Shown here: piece by piece, positions 58,752 to 64,000 of the stretch
Position numbering within the stretch: position 1 is the first letter of the stretch
Layout of the letters: every line of letters begins with the position of its first letter
Assembly (NCBI RefSeq): GCF_018614655.1
Contig: NZ_JAGGOG010000005.1
Location: forward strand, 1 to 64,000
Source: Pseudomonas fluorescens
Lineage (GTDB): Bacteria; Pseudomonadota; Gammaproteobacteria; Pseudomonadales; Pseudomonadaceae
Direction: 5' to 3'
DNA: 64,000 bases
Position numbers and translations under genes: made by a program
Notes under the pieces: generated by a model
Databases searched by the model: none
The model's input: only the letters and a program-made list of their open reading frames with translations
Told to the model about the DNA's origin: nothing

Positions 58752-59743
58752 AGTGTGCGCACCTCCACCTCGACGCCCGTGCAATACGGGGCCTGGAATG
58801 CCGTGGTAACGATCGGCTCCAGCGGTTCAAGTATCTGCAACTGGGCGGCACCCGCCGTATGGATGGTGTAATCGATCCAGCTCGGATCCACTCGCCCTTC
58901 CAGACGATGGCAAGACTCGGCGTAGGCTTGCAGCAGTTGCTGCGCCGCTACCTGCGTCAGCCCTGAATCCGGGCCTGCATTGATCTTCGCCACCACTCGA
59001 ATCTTGTAACGCAAGATCTGCGCGCCCTGCACCGTGACCAGATCGGTTTCCGGCCGCACATCGGGCCGGGTGAAGTGCCGGCGAACGCCGTCGAGCAAGT
59101 CGGCCGATGGCGTGCCATCTCCTTCACGGGACAAGACGGTGACCATCACCTCGCCGGGGGCGGTTCGACGGCCATTGCCATCCTTGACCTGGGCGGCATA
59201 CCCGTCCGGGTCGAAGGTGTAGGTGACGGTCACCACGCCCGGTGCTGCGCTTTGTACTTTCACCGCAGGTCGCTCACCCAGGGTGAAGACCTCGCGTCGG
59301 TACTGCATCCGCGAGCCCGCTGCCGGAGCATGAGGTGCCAGGTAGTAGCGCAACCGGGCGTCGTCATCGCTTTCCAGGGTGGGCGGAACCGGCGGGAAGG
59401 CCGCCGGGTCGCCTGGGTCCAGCACCTGGCGTTCCAGGCCCATGTCAGCGAGCCGTGCATCAAGGTTGCTGCCGGTGGCCCACCACGCGAGCATCTGCTT
59501 GATGCGGGCGTTGTACTTGCGTTCATGGGTTTGTAAACGCACGCAAAAAGCTTCCAGAGCCAGGGTCAGCAATTCACTTTCATTTTCCAGGCTGACCTTC
59601 AGTTTTGCCGCGCTTTGCGGCGAGCGCTCGGCGACGTAACTGACCACGAATGCCTTGAATTCAGCCAGCAACGGTTCGAACTCGTCGACGGCAATGATCG
59701 CCGGCTCGGCCAGCTGGTTCTGGCCGGGTATCAGCATGCTCAT
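58748..59743 (-). CDS. Baseplate protein gpJ
   Basis: 331 residues: MSMLIPGQNQLAEPAIIAVDEFEPLLAEFKAFVVSYV and TVTYTFDPDGYAAQVKDGNGRRTAPGEVMVTVLSREGDGTPSADLLD are characteristic of the gpJ family, which builds the outer baseplate. Overlaps gpW and gpI by 4 bp. Confidence 0.92.
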   Translation of the reverse strand: MSMLIPGQNQLAEPAIIAVDEFEPLLAEFKAFVVSYVAERSPQSAAKLKVSLENESELLTLALEAFCVRLQTHERKYNARIKQMLAWWATGSNLDARLADMGLERQVLDPGDPAAFPPVPPTLESDDDARLRYYLAPHAPAAGSRMQYRREVFTLGERPAVKVQSAAPGVVTVTYTFDPDGYAAQVKDGNGRRTAPGEVMVTVLSREGDGTPSADLLDGVRRHFTRPDVRPETDLVTVQGAQILRYKIRVVAKINAGPDSGLTQVAAQQLLQAYAESCHRLEGRVDPSWIDYTIHTAGAAQLQILEPLEPIVTTAFQAPYCTGVEVEVRTL

Positions 59744-60072
59744 GTCACTACCTCGAAGGATTGTTTGCGGTTTTTCCAGGTGCCGGCGAAGCGCAGCAAC
59801 AGACCGGCGCCCTGACGGCTGGCGACGATCACCTGCGGTTCAAAATCGGCGATGCCGTTCTGCGGGTTGTAGAACGCCTGGGCAGCGTGGCTTTGGGCAA
59901 GAATCAACAGGTCATCCCCCAGGTTCTGCCCCAGCAACTGCGGGATCATCGAACCGTACAGCGGACGCTTTTGCCGGGTGCCCAGCGGGGTGGTCAACGC
60001 CCGGGTGGCGCGCTGCACGAATTGCAGCCAGTCATCCACCGTAGCGCCGGTATTTCTATCGATTCCGATCAT
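59740..60072 (-). CDS. Baseplate wedge protein gpW (gp25-like)
   Basis: 110 residues: MIGIDRNTGATVDDWLQFVQRATRALTTPLGTRQKRPLYGSMIPQLLGQNLGDDLLILA is the gp25/gpW lysozyme-like baseplate protein family, without lysozyme catalytic residues that I can confirm. Forms the wedge with gpJ and gpI. Confidence 0.93.
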   Translation of the reverse strand: MIGIDRNTGATVDDWLQFVQRATRALTTPLGTRQKRPLYGSMIPQLLGQNLGDDLLILAQSHAAQAFYNPQNGIADFEPQVIVASRQGAGLLLRFAGTWKNRKQSFEVVT

Positions 60073-60081
60073 GGGAAGTCC

Positions 60082-60693
60082 TTATCTGGGGCTGATGACC
60101 CGGCCCAAGTGATCCACCACCGGACCACTGAAGTGAACACCGCCGGCATCCAGCAACATGCCGACCGCACCGACTTTCAGCTCGAGGCTCTGAGCGGTCA
60201 TGGCCAGACTGGTTGCACCGATGCTCACATCGACCCGGTCGCGAGAGCCCTTGACGACGGTCGGCCCGTTGCCCCAGTTGAAAACATGGCTGGCATCGTC
60301 GTAGTCGCTTTGCGTGCCGTCCTGATGACGGCGGCGGGTCAACGTGGCGACGTTTGAAACCGGCGGAAAGCGATCGCTGTGCAGGCCAAACAAGGCCACT
60401 GACTGAGCGCCGCCCTCGCCCCCGCCATAGTTGAGCAACAGGCATTGCTCGCCCACCGAGGGGATACGGGTCTCGGTCTGCGCGCCAGCGCTGGGGTTGA
60501 AGAAACGGATGGCCGGGGTGAGCAGTTCGCCATGGCTGACCTTGCAGGTATTGCTGGCGGCATCGACCTCCTGGCACACGCCGATCCGGCAGAAGCTTTC
60601 GGCGCGGCGGTAGAGGTCTTCGAACTGAGTTTCCATTTCTGCCAGGCGCTCGACGATCGGCGCCAATTGCATACGTAACAGCGCATCAAACAT
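60082..60693 (-). CDS. Baseplate spike protein gpV
   Basis: 203 residues. N-terminal ETQFEDLYRRAESFCRIGVCQEVDAASNTCKVSHGELLTPAIRFFNPSAGAQTETRIPSVGEQCLLLNYGGGEGGAQSVALFGL is the gpV oligonucleotide-binding fold; the C-terminus is a beta-helical spike (GVHFSGPVVDHLGRVISPR). It makes the cell-puncturing tip, attached to gpD. Confidence 0.93.
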   Translation of the reverse strand: MFDALLRMQLAPIVERLAEMETQFEDLYRRAESFCRIGVCQEVDAASNTCKVSHGELLTPAIRFFNPSAGAQTETRIPSVGEQCLLLNYGGGEGGAQSVALFGLHSDRFPPVSNVATLTRRRHQDGTQSDYDDASHVFNWGNGPTVVKGSRDRVDVSIGATSLAMTAQSLELKVGAVGMLLDAGGVHFSGPVVDHLGRVISPR

Positions 60694-60696
60694 GGG

Positions 60697-61209
60697 CTAC
60701 CCCGACAGTTCCTGATATTGATCGGGGTCGTCGATGTTCGAGACTTCCCAAGTGCAGGCAAACACAGGCTTGCCCAGCGGGTCGTCGAGCAACGGCTGGC
60801 CGAGATAAAGGGTTTGAGTGAAGGAAACGGTCCAGGTGTCGTAGTCGGGTTGTGTGCCGAGCAGCGTTGGTACGGCGACGATACTCGCCGGCAAATCGCA
60901 CTGCGCTGACGGCAGGCCCCAACGGTTGTCCAGCACCAGATCCATCAGTTGGCTGGCCAAGTCACAGGCATCAAACGGCAATGATCCCTGGGCAACCATG
61001 GCCTTGAGAGAGATCGCCATGACATGGGCCTTGCGCCCCTCAAGGGAGCGGATTCCGGGACCATTGCCTTCGACCGTGATCAATACGCCGGTCTTATCCT
61101 CAGCGCCCTGGAAGTCCAGGTAACTGCCTATGCGCAACTCAGGAAAGGCACGGCGCAGTGCTTCCCCGATGGCCACCGGCAACTGGGAAGGTTTTTCGAT
61201 AAGCATCAT
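60697..61209 (-). CDS. Tail completion / terminator-like protein
   Basis: 170 residues: MMLIEKPSQLPVAIGEALRRAFPELRIGSYLDFQGAEDKTGVLITVEGNGPGIRSLEGRKAHVMAIS. Resembles P2 gpR/gpS-like or gp37-like proteins at the head-proximal tail end. In a headless tailocin it would cap the tube. The first tail gene after the holin; 20 bp separate them. Confidence 0.6.
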   Translation of the reverse strand: MMLIEKPSQLPVAIGEALRRAFPELRIGSYLDFQGAEDKTGVLITVEGNGPGIRSLEGRKAHVMAISLKAMVAQGSLPFDACDLASQLMDLVLDNRWGLPSAQCDLPASIVAVPTLLGTQPDYDTWTVSFTQTLYLGQPLLDDPLGKPVFACTWEVSNIDDPDQYQELSG

Positions 61210-61231
61210 TTAAGTAGCTTCCTTGCAACAG

Positions 61232-61570
61232 TCACGGCTGGTTGGGCGGCGGGCCTTCGTTGACCCCGATTCGCTTGGCTGCCCAGCGCTCATATAAGCC
61301 GATGGCCACGTCGGCACCGGCCATGGCGGTCAGGCAGCCAATGGCGCCAGCGGTCCAGATCGACATGCCGGCGGCGTAACACAGCATCAATGCCGAGACC
61401 CCGCAGACCATGCACGCCCCGGAGCGCAGGGCTAGGCGGCGAATCAGGGACCAGCCTCGGGCGCCTTCCTTGTCGGCGCGCCACATTTCTCCGGAAACCC
61501 CGCCGATCACCGCTAATACGATGACCAGCCAGATAGGCATTTCCGCTAACGCTTGCTGCTCGTTTGTCAT
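61232..61570 (-). CDS. Holin (tailocin copy)
   Basis: 112 residues, MTNEQQALAEMPIWLVIVLAVIGGVSGEMWRADKEG with three hydrophobic segments as in the prophage holin at 21153-21500. It is the first gene of the tailocin operon, so lysis proteins flank the tail genes (endolysin last). About 13 differences in ~100 residues from the prophage copy, mostly conservative; the C-terminal tails differ (GVNEGPPPNQP). Confidence 0.9.
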   Translation of the reverse strand: MTNEQQALAEMPIWLVIVLAVIGGVSGEMWRADKEGARGWSLIRRLALRSGACMVCGVSALMLCYAAGMSIWTAGAIGCLTAMAGADVAIGLYERWAAKRIGVNEGPPPNQP

Positions 61571-61681
61571 GTCACGCCTCCTGGAATGAGTGATACCGGC
61601 CTGGCGCCGGTGCGTTGATTAATCCGTATGAGTTTCAAATCCATTGCGTCTCAAAGGTCGCCTTCTTCAGGTAGGCATTCC

Positions 61682-61707
61682 AAAAAGCCCGGTTGCCCGG
61701 GCTTTTC
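61682..61707 (-). terminator. Intrinsic terminator inside the tailocin leader
   Basis: AAAAGCCCGG-TTGC-CCGGGCTTTT with TTTTTGG following on the minus strand. It lies between the operon promoter (62044-62072) and the holin, so it would stop the transcript unless read-through occurs. A 10-bp stem with five T is a good terminator. Confidence 0.75.
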
Positions 61708-61911
61708 AGTAATGCGGTCCTTGACCTTTCGGCGCTACTGGCGCGGTACGGGTCCATTTAAACTGTTAGTTCCGACCACGATCCCTGTCTGCCGGATAAC
61801 TGCTTCTGGTGCTTTACGCTGCACACCCGGGTCAGTTGCCAACCCTCTGAACCGTTAAGGCCGGTTCATCGCTGCCTGTTTTTTGTAAAACGGTGAAACT
61901 AAAGAGCGTCG
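61708..61911. other. Untranslated tailocin leader, no gene
   Basis: About 200 bp between the GGA-motif array and the terminator. No convincing frame with a ribosome site. It contains a small inverted repeat AACCGG-CCTTA-ACGGTT-like near 61848-61866. Likely part of the operon leader RNA. Confidence 0.4.
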
Positions 61912-62008
61912 GCATCCTTGCCGGTGTTGCCTGGCATCCCTGCCACCTTGAGGGGCGTCCTTGCCGATGTTGCGTGCCTTCCTTGTCTTCCCTGGCAGCA
62001 TCCTTGCC
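61912..62008 (-). promoter_or_regulatory. Array of five RsmA/RsmE-type CANGGANG motifs
   Basis: On the minus-strand transcript GGCAAGGATGC, GACAAGGAAGG, GGCAAGGACGC, GGCAGGGATGC and GGCAAGGATGC occur at plus positions 61998, ~61976, 61955, 61934 and 61912, spaced 21-22 bases. All five match CANGGANG, the RsmA/RsmE core. Four sit in tiny hairpins, the best being CGGCA-AGGA-TGCCG. Such presentation of GGA in loops is known to bind Rsm proteins strongly. The array may repress the tailocin mRNA or titrate Rsm proteins; function inferred. Confidence 0.65.
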
Positions 62009-62043
62009 GCCTCCACCAGACTTTGTTGGCTGGCTTGAGATGA

Positions 62044-62072
62044 AGAATATGCATGTATGCATATACAGTCAA
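62044..62072 (-). promoter_or_regulatory. Tailocin operon promoter in a TGCA-rich operator
   Basis: Minus strand TTGACT (62067-62072), 17-bp spacer, TATTCT (62044-62049), a near-consensus sigma-70 promoter. Its spacer contains TATGCAT-GT-ATGCATA, and five TGCA units lie within about 60 bp upstream and inside. The same type of palindrome lies before the repressor gene, so the PrtR-like repressor should bind here. Confidence 0.7.
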
Positions 62073-62158
62073 TGCGCAAATGCATTTATTTTTGCACTGT
62101 AAATGCACTGACGCATTAAAGCCTTGCAGGTAAAGGGTTTTCCGGTTTTGCACAGGCG

Positions 62159-62186
62159 AAAAAAAGCCCGCTCGGTGGCGGGCTTT
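62159..62186 (-). terminator. Terminator of the repressor gene
   Basis: AAAGCCCGC-TCGGTG-GCGGGCTTT followed on the minus strand by seven T; 16 bp past the stop of the PrtR-like gene. Separates the repressor transcript from the tailocin promoter downstream. Confidence 0.85.
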
Positions 62187-62202
62187 GTCTTACAGAGGGC
62201 GG

Positions 62203-62937
62203 TTAACGGGCGTACATGCCCCACCAGAAAACGTGACCGAGGATGCTGATCTGCTCTTCCTGGATTTCCTGAAAGCTGTAGTCCTCGTCCGGGTGCTCAT
62301 CACGATTGAAGCTGCGCAAACGAATCCCCGAAGGCAGGCGATAGAGCTGTTTGACCCGCAGCTGACCGTTGTGATTGATGGCGTACAAATCACCGTCGAC
62401 GATGTCGCCAATCCCGCACTTGCCGGCATTGACCCCCACCGTCGCACCGTCCCGCAGCACCGGCAACATACTGTTGCCGCGTACGGTCACGCATTTAGCC
62501 TGGTCGAACTGCACGCCGTTATGCCGCAGGCTGCGCTTGCCGAAACGCAGGCTGGCCTTCTCGCTTTCCTCGATGACGAATCTTCCTGATCCAGCAGCCA
62601 ATTCAACCTCGCGCAGAAAGGGGATCGACACCTCGTCATCGTTGACGGGGGTATCGTCGTCCCACAGGCTTATATCCTTGAGTTCCGAATGCATCGGGTC
62701 GCGCTCGTCTTCCCGCGACACCACCAAAGCCACGCGCCCGCGCAGTTGATCGGTGCTGACGCGAAAGTAATCGGCGATGCGTGAGATGTGCTTGTCCGAT
62801 GGATCAACGATCTTGCCGCTGAGAATCCGGGACAGTGTGGATTGAGGCACGCCGGTGCGCCGGTGAAGCTCCGTGGGGGAGATCCGGTCGCGATCCAGCA
62901 GCTCTCTTAAGACGATAGAAACGTTGCGTTTTTGCAT
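62203..62937 (-). CDS. prtR: PrtR-like tailocin repressor (HTH + S24 peptidase)
   Basis: 244 residues from ATG 62937, chosen as it leaves the operator region free; an upstream ATG at 62973 is less likely. HTH ISPTELHRRTGVPQSTLSRILSGKIVDPSDKHISRIADYF; S24 domain with Ser in VRGNSMLPVLRDGATVGV and Lys in LRVKQLYRL. RecA-stimulated cleavage would free the tailocin operon after DNA damage. In Pseudomonas the matching activator gene prtN is usually next to prtR; none is found here. Confidence 0.88.
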   Translation of the reverse strand: MQKRNVSIVLRELLDRDRISPTELHRRTGVPQSTLSRILSGKIVDPSDKHISRIADYFRVSTDQLRGRVALVVSREDERDPMHSELKDISLWDDDTPVNDDEVSIPFLREVELAAGSGRFVIEESEKASLRFGKRSLRHNGVQFDQAKCVTVRGNSMLPVLRDGATVGVNAGKCGIGDIVDGDLYAINHNGQLRVKQLYRLPSGIRLRSFNRDEHPDEDYSFQEIQEEQISILGHVFWWGMYAR

Positions 62938-62968
62938 AAAGCGGATATTGAAGGCAGTTTTCGCGGTT

Positions 62969-63002
62969 GGCAAATGCTATTTTGCATATTTATGCATTTG
63001 CC
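62969..63002. promoter_or_regulatory. PrtR operator
   Basis: Arms GGCAAATGC (62969-62977) and GCATTTGCC (62994-63002), with an inner palindrome TGCATA-TT-TATGCA (62983-62996). Lies between the repressor start and mutS and shares the TGCA motif with the tailocin promoter. Indicates autoregulation. Confidence 0.65.
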
Positions 63003-63133
63003 ATGCCTTTATATGGTGCTTTTGTGAACTGCGAAGCCTCGACCTTGCGTGTTAACCTTGCGCCCATCGCAAAAAATGCTGGGCCAAGCGCCCCCTTTGC
63101 CCCATCACTTTCAACGAATCCGCTAAGTATCTG

Positions 63134-64000
63134 ATGAGTAAAAACACTTCCGATCTGTCCTCCCACACCCCAATGATGCAGCAGTACTGGCGTCTGAAAA
63201 ACCAGCACCCTGATCAGTTGATGTTCTATCGCATGGGCGACTTCTACGAGATCTTCTATGAAGACGCGAAGAAAGCGGCCAAGTTGCTGGACATCACCCT
63301 GACAGCGCGTGGGCAGTCGGCCGGGCAGGCGATTCCGATGTGCGGGATTCCTTACCATTCGTTGGAAGGTTACCTAGTCAAGCTGGTCAAGCTCGGTGAG
63401 TCGGTGGTGATCTGTGAGCAGATCGGCGACCCGGCCACCAGCAAGGGCCCGGTGGAACGTCAGGTGGTGCGCATTATTACCCCGGGGACGGTGAGTGATG
63501 AGGCGCTGCTGGATGAGCGTCGCGACAACCTGATCGCGGCGGTGCTGGGGGATGAACGGCTGTTCGGCCTGGCAGTGCTGGATATCACCAGCGGCAACTT
63601 CACGGTGCTGGAGATCAAGGGTTGGGAGAACCTGCTGGCGGAGCTGGAGCGCGTCAATCCGGTGGAGTTGATGATTCCGGACGATTGGCCCAAGGACCTG
63701 CCGGCGGAACGCCGCCGTGGGACCAAGCGCCGCGCACCGTGGGATTTCGAACGTGACTCGGCACTGAAAAGCCTGTGCCAACAGTTCTCCGTGCAAGACC
63801 TCAAGGGCTTTGGTTGCGAAACCCTGACCCTGGCCATCGGCGCCGCCGGTTGCTTGCTCAGCTACGCCAAGGAAACCCAGCGTACCGCCCTGCCTCATTT
63901 GCGTAGTCTGCGTCATGAGCGCCTGGACGACACAGTGGTGCTCGATGGCGCCAGCCGGCGCAACCTGGAGTTAGATACCAACCTGGCCGGCGGTCGCGAC
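63134..64000 (+). CDS. mutS: DNA mismatch repair protein MutS (N-terminal part)
   Basis: First 289 residues; open at the window edge. [61 protein letters not shown] contains the mismatch-reading F-Y-E motif, followed by the connector domain. MutS recognises mismatches. Its gene is the right-hand flank of the tailocin locus. Confidence 0.97.
   Translation, partial: MSKNTSDLSSHTPMMQQYWRLKNQHPDQLMFYRMGDFYEIFYEDAKKAAKLLDITLTARGQSAGQAIPMCGIPYHSLEGYLVKLVKLGESVVICEQIGDPATSKGPVERQVVRIITPGTVSDEALLDERRDNLIAAVLGDERLFGLAVLDITSGNFTVLEIKGWENLLAELERVNPVELMIPDDWPKDLPAERRRGTKRRAPWDFERDSALKSLCQQFSVQDLKGFGCETLTLAIGAAGCLLSYAKETQRTALPHLRSLRHERLDDTVVLDGASRRNLELDTNLAGGRD

Noticed and set aside
61832..62085. Two 76-codon minus-strand frames across the GGA array
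   Set aside because: Their repeated Gly-Lys-Asp/Arg-Gln content merely translates the repeats; no good ribosome site. A translated leader peptide cannot be fully excluded.
49532..62937. A complete P2-like prophage between pncC and mutS
   Set aside because: No capsid, portal, terminase, replication or integrase genes are present, and all tail genes are intact, so it is a tailocin and not a decayed phage.
1..64000. CRISPR arrays, tRNA or rRNA genes
   Set aside because: No regularly spaced direct repeats with spacers and no tRNA or rRNA-like folds were found; the only periodic repeats are the GGA motifs and REP elements.

Overview
The window is chromosomal DNA of a Pseudomonas, most likely of the P. 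fluorescens group. The evidence is the gene order rimO ... fpr/finR, dgkA, erdR, tapT ... recX-recA-pncC-[tailocin]-mutS, the Pseudomonas-type REP/REPIN repeats, and the protein sequences themselves. No rRNA, tRNA or CRISPR array was seen.

Region 1 (1 to about 37.03 kb) is a siphovirus-type prophage whose left end lies outside the window. Reading leftwards on the minus strand it holds a CII-like regulator, a zinc-finger protein, a TOPRIM/VapE primase-helicase, a probable late regulator, holin, cos-type terminase, portal, S49 protease with a nested scaffold, capsid, tail genes with a predicted -1 frameshift, tape measure, tail tip, and a tail spike with an SGNH esterase domain. The spike faces an O-acetyltransferase remnant cut by an IS630-type element. 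Reading rightwards it holds a CI-like repressor, two antirepressor-type genes, a PrtN-like activator, small accessory genes, a Dam-type methylase and a PP-loop reductase-like protein. A large serine integrase sits against rimO, and the prophage seems to have replaced the first codons of rimO. The immunity region is the most interesting part. A structured plus-strand RNA at about 25360-25615 carries two loops complementary to the ribosome binding site and start codon of the antirepressor leader ORF, in the manner of phage P1 C4 RNA. Shared TTAGC-N4-GCTAA operators flank cI.

Region 2 (37-49.4 kb) is core chromosome: rimO, a GNAT acetyltransferase, a pseudouridine-synthase-like protein, a DUF1456 protein, trmO, the divergent fpr/finR pair, dgkA, erdR, tapT, a PA3611-like secreted protein, a LOG-family protein, recX, recA (with a LexA box) and pncC.

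Region 3 (49.5-63.1 kb, between pncC and mutS) is an R-type tailocin. It has a PrtR-like repressor, holin, P2-like baseplate, fibre, sheath, tube, tape measure and endolysin, but no capsid, portal, terminase or integrase. The tail chaperone gene carries a perfect TTTAAAC slippery site with a -1 extension. The transcript leader starts at a TTGACT-N17-TATTCT promoter embedded in TGCA-rich operators. It contains five evenly spaced CANGGANG motifs, most of them in the loops of small hairpins (an RsmA/RsmE-type array), followed by an internal terminator.

The window ends inside mutS. Functional names rest on sequence recognition by eye; no database search was run.
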